Positions 1 through 7,872 are shown, counted from the stretch's first letter. The stretch: 64,000 nucleotides of DNA from Micromonospora siamensis (GCF_900090305.1 NZ_LT607751.1:2418001-2482000), one strand, 5' to 3'. Numbers and translations: made by a program. The notes: generated by a model not told the origin, from the letters alone.

Positions 1-65
1 GTGATTGTGCCGGGGCCGCCGTCGTGTGGCCCAGTGACACGCTCGGTCCAACTGCACGCGTGTTG

Positions 66-94
66 TTGACTACCTAAAAATGCGCGCGCAAAAT
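66..94 (+). promoter_or_regulatory. candidate promoter for the small-gene cluster
   Basis: TTGACT at 66-71 and CAAAAT at 89-94 are separated by 17 bases in an unusually AT-rich stretch. This suits a SigA-type promoter reading into the four small genes from 141. Only motif spacing supports it. Confidence 0.35.
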
Positions 95-140
95 TAGCGA
101 CGCAGGTCCGATGTCACCAGTGCAACGCGCCAGGGGGGGT

Positions 141-329
141 ATGCCGAAGCGGGTGTCGTACGACGAGTACCTGCTCGCCGTCGCGCTGACCCTGGCCCGC
201 CGGCACCGTCCCATCTGGTCCTGGCGGCACTGGCGTCGGATCTGCCGCTGTGGCGCCGACCTGCCCTGCCGCGCCCGCCACCGCATCCCCATCCGTCGCG
301 GCCACTGGCCGGGGGAGGAGCCCCGATGA
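141..329 (+). CDS. small basic Cys-containing protein, unknown function
   Basis: A 62-residue protein of unknown function. It is rich in Arg, His and Trp (RRHRPIWSWRHWRR) and has three cysteines in a short CRCG...C arrangement, which could bind metal or may just be compositional. The ATG at 141 follows a G-rich stretch at 132-139 that may serve as ribosome binding site. The stop overlaps the next start by four bases (ATGA), so translation is probably coupled. No homologous family is recognised with certainty. Being first in a run of four overlapping mini-genes makes a real gene more likely than chance. Confidence 0.6.
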   Translation: MPKRVSYDEYLLAVALTLARRHRPIWSWRHWRRICRCGADLPCRARHRIPIRRGHWPGEEPR

Positions 330-505
330 CCGACCCGCAGGTACGCCAGATCCTCGCCGTACACCTGCCCGACCTCGCCGCACTCTGCGCCGGCTGCCGC
401 GCGTGGTGGGCGCGGCTCGCCCCGTACCCCTGTCACCAGGCGGAGTGGGCCGCCCGCCGGCAGGCCCGGGCGGCGACAAGGCGTTTCCTGGACGGACTGC
501 CGTGA
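326..505 (+). CDS. small protein, unknown function (second of four)
   Basis: A 59-residue protein too short for many gene callers. It starts at the ATG inside the ATGA overlap with the upstream gene and ends in a GTGA overlap with the next one. It has two nearby cysteines (CAGC), a Trp-Trp pair and an Arg/Ala-rich C-terminal half likely to be helical. Function is unknown. The exact four-base overlaps on both sides are the best evidence that it is translated. Confidence 0.55.
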   Translation: MTDPQVRQILAVHLPDLAALCAGCRAWWARLAPYPCHQAEWAARRQARAATRRFLDGLP

Positions 506-720
506 CCACCCACGGTCCGGTCCTTCCGCTGTGGACCTGCGGTGGCTGCTCAGCGCCTTGGCCCTGTGCGACCCGGCGCAAGGAGCTGCGCGCCGAGTTC
601 GACGGCGCGCCGGTCAGTCTGGCCCTCTACCTGGGGTCGTATCTGGTCTGGGCGGCGGAGGATCTGGGGCACGTGCCGGCCGGGCTGCTGCACCAGCGCT
701 TCCTGGGGTGGGTGCGGTGA
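502..720 (+). CDS. small CxxC protein of the type often mislabelled flavin reductase
   Basis: A 72-residue protein starting at GTG 502, which overlaps the preceding stop (GTGA). The N-terminal part has a WTCGGCSAPWPC pattern, giving a possible zinc-binding CxxC plus a third Cys. The C-terminal half is hydrophobic and probably helical, ending FLGWVR. From memory, actinomycete proteins with this WxCxxCxxPWPC start and LGWV end are commonly annotated as flavin reductase, although they are far too short to be that enzyme. I would call it hypothetical. Confidence 0.6.
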   Translation: MTTHGPVLPLWTCGGCSAPWPCATRRKELRAEFDGAPVSLALYLGSYLVWAAEDLGHVPAGLLHQRFLGWVR

Positions 721-929
721 GCGTCATCCGGCCCGGCGACGAGCGGTACCACTACAGCGACCACTCGCACCGGTGGATACCGCCGGATCCCGACTACGAC
801 CAGGAAGCCTGGAACGCCATCGTCCGCCAGCACCAGCAGCGGCACCTGGCCGAGCTGACCAGGCCGCCGGCAGGCGGTGACTGGCGGCGCGCGAGCGGCG
901 GTGGACCGGATCGCGCGCCGACGGTATGA
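717..929 (+). CDS. small hydrophilic protein, unknown function (fourth of four)
   Basis: A 70-residue protein from GTG 717, which overlaps the upstream stop by four bases (GTGA). The N-terminal half is rich in Asp, His and Tyr (YHYSDHSHRW). The C-terminal third looks disordered, with Gly, Arg and Pro. No family is recognised. It closes the coupled series 141-929, and the 73 bases after it lead to the toxin-antitoxin operator. Confidence 0.5.
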   Translation: MSVIRPGDERYHYSDHSHRWIPPDPDYDQEAWNAIVRQHQQRHLAELTRPPAGGDWRRASGGGPDRAPTV

Positions 930-972
930 CGCGCTTCGTTGAATTGGTGCCGGTCTCCTCTTAGTTCCCCGC

Positions 973-998
973 CGAGCGGTACCGCATGGTACCGTTCG
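973..998. promoter_or_regulatory. palindromic operator of the toxin-antitoxin pair
   Basis: Two 11-base arms, CGAGCGGTACC and GGTACCGTTCG, are inverted repeats with one mismatch and a 4-base GCAT spacer. The palindrome ends four bases before the antitoxin ATG, leaving no room for a ribosome binding site. Phd/YefM antitoxins repress their own operons by binding such palindromes, so this is the probable autoregulatory site. It would also mask the transcription or translation start. Confidence 0.7.
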
Positions 999-1002
999 GC
1001 GT

Positions 1003-1302
1003 ATGGAGAGGATCACGCTGAGAGAGTTTCGTGACGGTGCGGGCCGGGTGCTGGAGGGCGTCGAGCGCACCGGTGACCCCGTCATCATCACGAAGTACGA
1101 GCGGCCAGTGGCCGTTCTGATCGGCATTGACGAGTGGGAGGAGATCGAGGCGTTGCGGGACCGTCGGGACTCCGCCGTGATCGAGCGTTCCCGTACCGAA
1201 GGCCAGTTCGTGCCGCTCTCAGCGGCCCTGGAGTCGCTCGGAGTTGATCCGCGTGAGGTGGAGGCGCTGCTGGCCGAGCGGACCAACGGTGCGGCGGCGT
1301 GA
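1003..1302 (+). CDS. Phd/YefM-family antitoxin
   Basis: A 99-residue protein with the Phd/YefM layout. The N-terminal DNA-binding and dimer part contains the ITKYERPVAVLIG motif (about residues 28-42), which matches the family's signature strand turn. It is followed by an acidic helical C-terminus that would neutralise the toxin. It would bind the RelE-like toxin encoded directly downstream and repress the operon through the palindrome at 973-998. The ATG at 1003 has no convincing Shine-Dalgarno sequence, which suits a leaderless mRNA. Its stop overlaps the toxin start by GTGA. Confidence 0.85.
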   Translation: MERITLREFRDGAGRVLEGVERTGDPVIITKYERPVAVLIGIDEWEEIEALRDRRDSAVIERSRTEGQFVPLSAALESLGVDPREVEALLAERTNGAAA

Positions 1303-1541
1303 AGGTTCAGATCGACCGGGACGTGCTGATCTGGCTGCACAAGCAGCCACGCAACGTCTTCCTGACCGTCCTGAGCGCGATCCTCGGCCTGGTGTCCGAT
1401 CCGACGCCGCAGAACTCCACCGAGATGCGCAACGGGTCCGGGCGTCGACTCCGCGTTGGTGACTACCGAGTGCTCTACGGTCTCGACGGCGACGAGTTGA
1501 CCATTCACGCGGTCGGGCATCGTAAGGACGTCTACTCCTGA
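1299..1541 (+). CDS. RelE/ParE-family toxin
   Basis: An 80-residue basic protein starting at GTG 1299 inside the GTGA overlap with the antitoxin. The C-terminal pattern RRLRVGDYRVLYGLDGDELTI and the closing VGHRKDVY match the RelE/ParE fold, where the Arg and Tyr/His residues near the end act in ribosome-dependent mRNA cleavage in the RelE branch. Whether this protein is a RelE mRNA interferase or a ParE gyrase inhibitor cannot be decided by eye. The VGHRxDVY ending favours RelE. Antitoxin-first order and coupling are standard for type II systems. Confidence 0.85.
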   Translation: MKVQIDRDVLIWLHKQPRNVFLTVLSAILGLVSDPTPQNSTEMRNGSGRRLRVGDYRVLYGLDGDELTIHAVGHRKDVYS

Positions 1542-1620
1542 GCCGCCCGGACTCGGCGGGGCCTGACCAGACCGTTGGGCGGGGCAGCGCACCCGGCCGA
1601 TCCGGACGAGGATCGACGGC

Positions 1621-2556
1621 ATGACGACCGCCGACAGCTACGCCGCGTTCGCCGCCCGCGAGGCACGCGGCGTCTCGCCCGCGTACGAGCGCCTGGCGCT
1701 GGCCGTGTCCCGCGACGCCGAACTGCTCGCGCTGCTCGACCCGCTGCCGCCGGCGAAGCGGCAACCCAACCTGCTCTTCGGTGTCGTCCGCCTGCTCGGC
1801 GGCCCGGTCGAGGACCCGGCCGCCTTCCACGACTGGACGGTCGCGCACTGGCCGGCCGTCGAGGAGCAGATCCGGGTACGCGCGACGCAGACCAACGAGA
1901 TCGGCCGGTGTGCGGTGCTGCTGCCGGTGCTGGCGGCGCTGCCCCAACCGCTCGCGCTGCTGGAGGTCGGGGCCTCGGCCGGACTGAACCTCTATCCCGA
2001 CCAGTACTCCTACCGCTACGGCGACCACCGGCTGGGCGCAGGCGAACCCGTCCTCGACTGTGATCTCACCGGGACCGCCCCGCCGGCCCGGCTGCCCGAG
2101 GTGGTGTGGCGGGCCGGCCTGGACCTCAACCCGCTCGATGTCACCGACCCGGCCGACGTGGCCTGGTTGGACGCGCTGATCTGGCCCGAGCACACCCACC
2201 GGCGGGAGCGGCTGCGGGCCGCCGCCGAGGTGGCCGCCGCCGACCCGCCGCTGCTGGTCCGGGGCGACCTGGTCGACGACCTGCCCGCGCTGGCCGCCAA
2301 GGCGCCGGCCGGCGCGACGCTGGTGGTGTTCCACACCTCGGTGCTCTACCAGGTGCCCCGGTCGCGCCGGGAGGCGTTCGTCGAGCTGGTCGGCGACCTG
2401 CCCGGCCACTGGATCGCCGCGGAGACGCCGGAGGTGCTGCCATACGCCGAGTTGCCGGAGCCACCGGGCGACGGGATGCGCAACGTGCTCGCGCTGGACG
2501 GCCGCCCACTGGCCTGGACGGCGGGCCACGGCCAGTCCCTCACCTGGTTCGCCTGA
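1621..2556 (+). CDS. DUF2332 domain protein
   Basis: A 311-residue soluble protein matching the DUF2332 family by its length and conserved blocks. These are an N-terminal CSPxYxxL-like region (GVSPAYERLA), TNEIGRCAVLLP, LLEVGASAGLNLYPDQY, and a C-terminal IAAETPEVLPY. The LEVGASAGLNL block resembles the glycine-rich loop of class I SAM methyltransferases, but no activity is established for the family. A GAGGAT hexamer ends seven bases before the ATG, consistent with a leaderless start. It faces the convergent methyltransferase at 2576. Confidence 0.8.
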   Translation: MTTADSYAAFAAREARGVSPAYERLALAVSRDAELLALLDPLPPAKRQPNLLFGVVRLLGGPVEDPAAFHDWTVAHWPAVEEQIRVRATQTNEIGRCAVLLPVLAALPQPLALLEVGASAGLNLYPDQYSYRYGDHRLGAGEPVLDCDLTGTAPPARLPEVVWRAGLDLNPLDVTDPADVAWLDALIWPEHTHRRERLRAAAEVAAADPPLLVRGDLVDDLPALAAKAPAGATLVVFHTSVLYQVPRSRREAFVELVGDLPGHWIAAETPEVLPYAELPEPPGDGMRNVLALDGRPLAWTAGHGQSLTWFA

Positions 2557-2575
2557 CATCCCGGGCCGGACCCGG

Positions 2576-3577
2576 TCAGACGTCCAGCCAGGCGGTGGTG
2601 GCGCACTGCGGGTCGGCGCCCGCGCTGGAACCGTGCACCCGGAAGCCCAGCCAGCGCAGGTGTTCCGCCGCCGTGAGGTCCGTGCCGCCGGTCGCCTGGT
2701 AGTGGCTCACCAGCAGCCGCCCACCGGGCGCGACCAGCTCCCGGGCGTGCCGGACCAGCTGCGCCCGGCGGGTCGGCGGCACCAGGTCCAGCAGCAGGTG
2801 CACGTAGCCGAAGCGCCGGCCATCGGCGGGACGCCAGCCGATCGCGTTGCCGACCTCGAACCGGTCCGCCCAGTGCGGCAACCGCCGCCGGGCCAGCGCC
2901 ACCAGCCCGGGCGCCAGGTCCACCCCGTACGGGTCCAGCCGGTGGCCACGCTCGGCCGCCCACTCCACCACCGACTCCAGCAGCAGCCCGTTGGCGCAGC
3001 CCAGGTCGAGGAAGCTGCCGTCGCCGTACACCCCGTCGACGACCATCTCCCGCAGGGCCCGCCACTGCGCGGCGTCGCCGCCGAAGCCCGAGCCGGCCTG
3101 CGGAGTTTCCCCACGCAGGTAGGCCGGCTCCAGCAGTCGCACGGCGTCGGCGTACCAACTCGCGTCATCCTGCCCGCGCAGCGACCGGGCCCCGTCGCGG
3201 ACCGCGCGGGCCTGCTCGGGTCGGCCCGCCGTCGCCAGCCGTGTCGCGAGCGCCGCCGCCGGGCCGGTGACCAGCTCCACCGTGGCGTGCGGCCGGCGGC
3301 CGGAATACCGGTCACCGTCCAACCAGGCGTACAGGTGGTCGCCGTCGGCGGCGAACGGGTGCACCCGCTGCGGCCGGAACCCGGCCGTCTCCAGCGGGAT
3401 CCGCAGCGCCGCGTCGAGCAGCCAGTGCTCACCGTCGCGCACCGCACCGGCGGGTAGTCGCAGCTCACCGTGCCCATCGGGTACGGCCGCGCAGGAGCCG
3501 TCCGGCAGGAAGGGCACCAGGGTCAACCGGCGTACGGCGTCCGCTGGCGGGTCGGTCTCGACGAGGCGGTAGGGCAC
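2576..3577 (-). CDS. class I SAM methyltransferase with degenerate Nudix-like N-terminus
   Basis: A protein of 333 residues from the GTG at 3577 (VPYRLVETDPP); an in-frame ATG at 3634 would add 19 residues. The C-terminal half is a class I SAM methyltransferase: FLDLGCANGLLLESV is motif I, YGVDLAPGL motif II, VHLLLDLVPP motif IV. The N-terminal roughly 130 residues resemble a Nudix fold, with LRLPAGAVRDGE fitting the start of a Nudix box (GX5E). The later REXXEE part is replaced (LRIPLETAGF), so hydrolase activity is unlikely. The substrate is unknown. Divergent from the methyltransferase at 3649. Confidence 0.75.
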   Translation of the reverse strand: MPYRLVETDPPADAVRRLTLVPFLPDGSCAAVPDGHGELRLPAGAVRDGEHWLLDAALRIPLETAGFRPQRVHPFAADGDHLYAWLDGDRYSGRRPHATVELVTGPAAALATRLATAGRPEQARAVRDGARSLRGQDDASWYADAVRLLEPAYLRGETPQAGSGFGGDAAQWRALREMVVDGVYGDGSFLDLGCANGLLLESVVEWAAERGHRLDPYGVDLAPGLVALARRRLPHWADRFEVGNAIGWRPADGRRFGYVHLLLDLVPPTRRAQLVRHARELVAPGGRLLVSHYQATGGTDLTAAEHLRWLGFRVHGSSAGADPQCATTAWLDV

Positions 3578-3634
3578 CCGCCCAGCCTGGCCCGCCAGGC
3601 CGGCACGGGCCACCGAAATATTGCCGTCTCGCAC

Positions 3635-3640
3635 TAGGGT
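3635..3640 (+). promoter_or_regulatory. -10 hexamer TAGGGT, leaderless start at 3649
   Basis: TAGGGT ends eight bases before the ATG at 3649 and no ribosome binding site is present. This fits transcription starting at the start codon. Confidence 0.5.
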
Positions 3641-3648
3641 TGTCGACC

Positions 3649-4302
3649 ATGCCGGAACCGCACTGGATGACCGAGACCAGGACCGCGTACGACACCGTCG
3701 CCGTCGACTACGACCGGCTCATCCCCGAGGTGGTGGAGGGGCCGATGGACACCGGGATGCTGGCCGCCTTCGCCGAGCAGGTCGGCCGTACCGGCCCGGT
3801 GGCCGAGATCGGCTGCGGCACCGGGCGGATCACCGCCCACCTGCGCGACCTGGGGCTGGACATCTTCGGGGTCGACCTGTCGCCCGGCATGGTGGAGGTG
3901 GCCCGCAAGCGGCACCCCGAGCTGCGTTTCGCGGTCGGCTCGATGACCGACCTGAGCCTCACCGACGGCGGCCTGGCCGGTCTGGTCGCCTGGTACTCGA
4001 TCATCCACCTGCCACCGGAGACGCTGCCGGAGGTGTTCGCGGAGTTCCACCGGGTGCTCGCCCCGGGCGGTCGGCTGCTGCTCGCGTTCAAGGCCGGTGG
4101 CTGCCTCGACCGCCTCGCCGCGGCGTACGGCCACACCGTCTCCTACGACGTGCACTGGCACTCGACGGACCGGGTCGCCGACGATCTCACGGCCGCGGGG
4201 TTCACGATCCGGGCCCGGCTCGACCGGGAGGCCGAGGGCTTCGACCGGGGTCCGCAGGGGTTCCTGCTGGCCACCCGGCCGGACGGGGGTGCGCGGGCGT
4301 GA
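3649..4302 (+). CDS. class I SAM-dependent methyltransferase
   Basis: A 217-residue small-molecule type methyltransferase (Methyltransf_11/25 like). VAEIGCGTGRITAHL near residues 47-61 is the SAM-binding motif I, and FGVDLSPGMVEVARKRHP is motif II. The motif IV region is GLAGLVAWYSIIHLPPE, and the post-motif reads LAPGGRLLLAFK. The substrate cannot be told. The ATG at 3649 is preferred over TTG 3640 because it sits eight bases after a TAGGGT box. The stop overlaps the asparaginase GTG (GTGA), so the two are co-translated. Confidence 0.85.
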   Translation: MPEPHWMTETRTAYDTVAVDYDRLIPEVVEGPMDTGMLAAFAEQVGRTGPVAEIGCGTGRITAHLRDLGLDIFGVDLSPGMVEVARKRHPELRFAVGSMTDLSLTDGGLAGLVAWYSIIHLPPETLPEVFAEFHRVLAPGGRLLLAFKAGGCLDRLAAAYGHTVSYDVHWHSTDRVADDLTAAGFTIRARLDREAEGFDRGPQGFLLATRPDGGARA

Positions 4303-5276
4303 GCGTCGCGTTGTTCGCCCTCGGCGGCACCATCGCGATGGCCGGCACCGGCAGCGGGGGAGTGGTTAACCGGCTCACCGCCGCCGACCTCACCGCCGCC
4401 GTGCCGCAACTGGCCGACATCCCGCTGGACGTTCGGGACGTCGACGCGGTGCCCAGCGCCGCGCTGACGTACCCGCAGATCCTCGACCTGGTCGACGCGG
4501 CCGGCGCGGCGGTGGCCGCCGGGGCGACCGGGGTGGTGGTCACCCAGGGCACCGACACCCTGGAGGAGACGGCGTACCTGGCCGACCTGGTCTGGCCGCA
4601 CCCGGCGCCGCTGGTCGTCACCGGCGCGATGCGCAACCCCACCCTGGCCGGGCCGGACGGGCCGGCGAACCTGCTGGCCGCCGTCCGGGTCGCCGCCGCG
4701 CCGGCCGCCCGCGACCTCGGGGTGCTCGTCGCGTTCAACGACGAGGTGCACGCCGCCCGGTACGTCCGCAAGACGCACAGCACCAGCACCGCCACCTTCG
4801 CCTCGCCGAACACCGGACCGCTCGGTCACCTCGTCGAGGGCCAGGTACGTCTGCTCACCCGCCCGCCCCGGCACGCGCCGCTGTCCGAGGTGGACCGCGG
4901 CCGGCTGGCCGCCACCCGGGTGGCGCTGCACACCGTCACCCTCGACGACGACGTCGCGCTGCTCGACGCGGTGGCCCGCGACCGGGACGGGCTGGTGGTG
5001 GCCGGCTTCGGCGTCGGGCACGTGCCCCCGGCGTTCGCCCCGGCGCTGGGTGCCCTCGCCGAACGGATGCCGGTGGTGCTCACCTCGCGTACCGGGGCCG
5101 GCGCGGTGCTGCGCAACACCTACGGGGCGGTCGGCTCGGAGACCGACCTGCAGCGGCGCGGCCTGGTCAACGGGGGGCTGCTCGACCCGTACAAGGCGAA
5201 GGTGCTGCTGCGGCTGCTGCTGGCCGGTGGCGCGGACCGGGCGCAGGTGCGCGCCGCCTTCCACCGGCACGGCTGA
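4299..5276 (+). CDS. L-asparaginase (type I/II family)
   Basis: A 325-residue asparaginase that hydrolyses asparagine to aspartate and ammonia. Both catalytic threonine motifs are present: FALGGTIA (Thr11) at the N-terminus and VVTQGTDTLEE (Thr85-Asp86). The later VTGAMRNP, the substrate-site region and the C-terminal NTYGAVGSE region also match the family, and length is normal. The start is the GTG in the GTGA overlap with the methyltransferase. There is no signal peptide, so it is probably cytoplasmic. Confidence 0.9.
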   Translation: MSVALFALGGTIAMAGTGSGGVVNRLTAADLTAAVPQLADIPLDVRDVDAVPSAALTYPQILDLVDAAGAAVAAGATGVVVTQGTDTLEETAYLADLVWPHPAPLVVTGAMRNPTLAGPDGPANLLAAVRVAAAPAARDLGVLVAFNDEVHAARYVRKTHSTSTATFASPNTGPLGHLVEGQVRLLTRPPRHAPLSEVDRGRLAATRVALHTVTLDDDVALLDAVARDRDGLVVAGFGVGHVPPAFAPALGALAERMPVVLTSRTGAGAVLRNTYGAVGSETDLQRRGLVNGGLLDPYKAKVLLRLLLAGGADRAQVRAAFHRHG

Positions 5277-5286
5277 GCCGGATCCG

Positions 5287-5292
5287 TAGACT
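5287..5292 (+). promoter_or_regulatory. -10 hexamer TAGACT, leaderless start at 5299
   Basis: TAGACT ends six bases before the GTG at 5299. The gap to the asparaginase stop is only 22 bases and holds no ribosome binding site. Confidence 0.5.
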
Positions 5293-5298
5293 CGCCGG

Positions 5299-5541
5299 GT
5301 GACCGGAGAGCGACGACCGCTGGCGGACCGGCCGCTGACCGAGCCCCACCCGTCCCGGCTGTCCCCGGACCACCCCGACCGGGAGCGGATCCTCGCCGCT
5401 CACGCGGCGGCACTGGCCGCCGGGGAGGCCGGCTACCTCGACCCGGCCACCGGGCTGTTCGTGCTCAGCGCGGGCTTCCTCGCCCGGCGCGGCACCTGCT
5501 GTGGGCGAGGCTGCCGGCACTGTCCGTATGTGGACGATTGA
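5299..5541 (+). CDS. DUF5522 family protein
   Basis: An 80-residue protein with the DUF5522 pattern. An N-terminal proline-rich lead (EPHPSRLSPDHP) is followed by YLDPATGLFVLSAGFLARRGTCCG and a C-terminal Cys cluster CCGRGCRHCPY. The four cysteines and one histidine suggest a metal or iron-sulfur site; function is not known. The start GTG lies six bases after a TAGACT box. Its 3' end overlaps the untranslated lead of the lipoprotein gene at 5624 but not its coding start. Confidence 0.8.
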   Translation: MTGERRPLADRPLTEPHPSRLSPDHPDRERILAAHAAALAAGEAGYLDPATGLFVLSAGFLARRGTCCGRGCRHCPYVDD

Positions 5542-5623
5542 GGGCTTCCGCCCGTCCCGGCCAGCCCGTACGGTGTCCGACGGACATCCGGCGGGCATCC
5601 GCCGACGACGGCGGAGGTTGAAC

Positions 5624-6187
5624 GTGCACGGGCGGATCGGGCTTGCCGGCGTGGCCGTACCGCTGGCCGCGGTGGTACTGGTGACCGGCTGTGCCGATGA
5701 GCCGGCACCGATCGCGGTGCCGGCCGCCCCGCCGGCCCGGGTCGAGGTGGTGGCCGCCTCCTCCGGGGGCGCCTGCCGGCTGCTCGACTTCGACGTGATC
5801 CTCGCCCGCACCGGCACCCGGTTCACCGTGGCCGCCGCCAGCACCAGCGGTGACACCCACACCTGCGTGGTACGCAGCGACAAGCCCTGGCCGGAGTTGG
5901 CCCTGACGGTCACCGACACGTCGATCGACAAGGAGACCTTCACCGCCGACGTCCTGCCCGACGAGGGGAAGAAGGTCACCAAGCTCGGGCAGATCGCCTA
6001 CCGGCGGACGATCGCCGCGAAGAGCCCGAAGCAGGGGCCGGCGGCGGAGGTCTGCTGGCTGGCCACCGAGGGGCGGCTCGCCACCCTGCGCTGGACCTTC
6101 GGCCCGGGCGGGCAGCGGGCCACCGCGGAGCAGCACACCACCAAGCTGATCGCGCTGGCGAAGACGGTGAAGACCCGCTCGCTGTGA
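5624..6187 (+). CDS. putative lipoprotein with DUF3558-like character
   Basis: A 187-residue exported protein. GTG 5624 is chosen because GCGGAGG lies just before it and because it gives a clean lipoprotein signal: charged start, hydrophobic VAVPLAAVVLVTGC, lipobox VTGC. The mature part has conserved cysteines (GACRLLD, HTCVVRS, EVCWLA) and a Thr/Ala-rich fold. The pattern of a Cys-containing start and C-terminal ATAEQHTTKLIALAK resembles small actinobacterial lipoproteins such as DUF3558, but I am not sure of the family. Convergent with the DtxR gene 11 bases away. Confidence 0.7.
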   Translation: MHGRIGLAGVAVPLAAVVLVTGCADEPAPIAVPAAPPARVEVVAASSGGACRLLDFDVILARTGTRFTVAAASTSGDTHTCVVRSDKPWPELALTVTDTSIDKETFTADVLPDEGKKVTKLGQIAYRRTIAAKSPKQGPAAEVCWLATEGRLATLRWTFGPGGQRATAEQHTTKLIALAKTVKTRSL

Positions 6188-6198
6188 CCCGGCGGTGG

Positions 6199-6882
6199 TC
6201 AGTGGGCGGCGACGAAGACCCGGGACGCCACCTCGCGGGGCAGCCGGATCCGGTCACCGGAGCGGTCGATGGACACCCCGTCGCGCTCCTGCGCCACGGT
6301 CACCGTCGCGCCCGGGTCCACCCCCGCGGCGTGCAGCTGGCGCAGCACGTCCGAGTCGGTCTGCACGCTCTCGCAGATCCGCCGCACCACGACGGTGCCG
6401 GAGAGGCCGGGGAAGGCCAGGTTGCGCTCGCTCTCCGGGGTGGTGGCCGCCGGCTCCGGGCTGCCCAGCTCCTCCAGGCCCGGGATGGGGTTGCCGTACG
6501 GCGAGCGGGTCGGCCGGTTGAGCAGGTCGTAGACCCGCTTCTCCACCGCGTCGCTCATCACGTGCTCCCAACGGCAGGCCTCCTCGTGGGCCTCCTCGTA
6601 GGGCATCCCGATCACGTTGACCAGCAGCAGCTCGGCCAGCCGGTGCTTGCGCATCACCGCCACGGCGGTGCCCCGGCCCAGCTCGGTGAGGGCCAGGTGC
6701 CGGTCGCCCTCGACGGTGAGCAGCCCGTCGCGTTCCATCCGGGCGACGGTCTGGCTGACGGTGGGACCGCTCTGCCGCAACCGCTCGGCGATCCGCGCGC
6801 GCAGCGGCGGCACCCCCTCCTCCTCCAACTCGAGGATGGTGCGCAGGTACATCTCGGTCGTGTCGACCAGGTCATGCTTCAC
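6199..6882 (-). CDS. DtxR/IdeR-family iron-dependent repressor
   Basis: A 227-residue metal-dependent regulator with the three DtxR domains: N-terminal winged helix (residues 1-70), dimerisation and metal domain (71-140) and a C-terminal SH3-like FeoA domain (150-227). The known metal ligands appear conserved: Met11, His80, Glu84, His99, Cys103, Glu106 and His107 in KHRLAE and AHEEACRWEHVMS. Cys rather than Asp at 103 favours iron (DtxR/IdeR) over manganese (MntR). GTG 6882 has GGGAGG nine bases upstream. A likely target is the iron box at 22845-22863. Confidence 0.9.
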   Translation of the reverse strand: MKHDLVDTTEMYLRTILELEEEGVPPLRARIAERLRQSGPTVSQTVARMERDGLLTVEGDRHLALTELGRGTAVAVMRKHRLAELLLVNVIGMPYEEAHEEACRWEHVMSDAVEKRVYDLLNRPTRSPYGNPIPGLEELGSPEPAATTPESERNLAFPGLSGTVVVRRICESVQTDSDVLRQLHAAGVDPGATVTVAQERDGVSIDRSGDRIRLPREVASRVFVAAH

Positions 6883-6981
6883 AGTCAGCGGCCTCCCGGT
6901 GGTCGATGCTACCCCGACGTCCTGACGTTCGGCCCTTGACGAACCGGGTGCTCCCTGCCCCGATGGTGTTGACTGGACGCC

Positions 6982-7830
6982 ATGTCCGGAACCGAGCCGC
7001 TGATCGAGACCGGCCAGCTCGCCGAGGAGCTGGCCCTGCCCGACCCGCCCACCCTGCTCGACGTGCGCTGGCGGCTGACCGGCCCGGCCGGCCGGGACGA
7101 CTACACCGTGGGCCACCTGCCCGGCGCGGTCTTCGTCGACCTGGACACCGAGCTGTGCGGGCCGCCCGGCGCCGGCGGCCGGCACCCGCTGCCCGACCCG
7201 GCCGCGTTGCAGGCCGCGCTGCGGGCCGCCGGGGTCCGCGCCGGTCACCCCGTCGTCGTGTACGACGGCGGCGACGGCATGTCCGCCGCCCGGGCCTGGT
7301 GGACGCTGCGCTGGGCCGGACACCGCCCGGTGCGGGTGCTGCACGGCGGCTGTCCGGCCTGGGTCGCCGCCGGCCTGCCGATCACCACCGAGCCGCCCGC
7401 CCCGACCCCCGGCGACGTCACCGTCACCCCCGGCGAGCTGCCCGTCCTCGACGCGAACGCCGCCGCCCGGCTCGCCGCCGCCGACCGCGGCATCCTGATC
7501 GACGTACGCGCCGCACCCCGCTACCGCGGCGAGACCGAGCCGATCGACCCGGTCGCCGGGCACGTGCCGGGCGCGGTCAACGTGCCCGCCCCGGAGTACG
7601 TCACCGCCGGCCGGTTCCCCGCCGCGCAGGCGCTGCGGGAGCGGTTCGCCGCAGCGGGGGTCACCGAGGGCACGCCGGTCGGGGCGTACTGCGGCTCCGG
7701 GGTGACCGCCGCGCAGGCGGTCCTGGCGCTGCACCTGGCCGGCCGCCCGGACGCGGCGCTCTACGTCGGATCGTGGAGCGACTGGGTGGCCGACCCGGAC
7801 CGTCCGGTGGCCACCGGGGCGACGCCGTAG
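6982..7830 (+). CDS. sulfurtransferase, two-domain rhodanese (SseA-like)
   Basis: A 282-residue protein with two rhodanese domains. The N-terminal domain (about 10-135) contains LLDVRWRL and GHLPGAVFVD but has Asp (YDGGDGMSAA) at the active loop, so it is catalytically dead. The C-terminal domain (155-275) carries the active loop CGSGVTA with Cys237, which would carry the persulfide in sulfur transfer from thiosulfate or 3-mercaptopyruvate. This arrangement is normal for the family. A short gap separates it from the divergent DtxR gene. Confidence 0.88.
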   Translation: MSGTEPLIETGQLAEELALPDPPTLLDVRWRLTGPAGRDDYTVGHLPGAVFVDLDTELCGPPGAGGRHPLPDPAALQAALRAAGVRAGHPVVVYDGGDGMSAARAWWTLRWAGHRPVRVLHGGCPAWVAAGLPITTEPPAPTPGDVTVTPGELPVLDANAAARLAAADRGILIDVRAAPRYRGETEPIDPVAGHVPGAVNVPAPEYVTAGRFPAAQALRERFAAAGVTEGTPVGAYCGSGVTAAQAVLALHLAGRPDAALYVGSWSDWVADPDRPVATGATP

Positions 7831-7872
7831 CGGCGAACCGCAGGTCCGGTGGGCGGTCGCGGGTCCGCGTGC

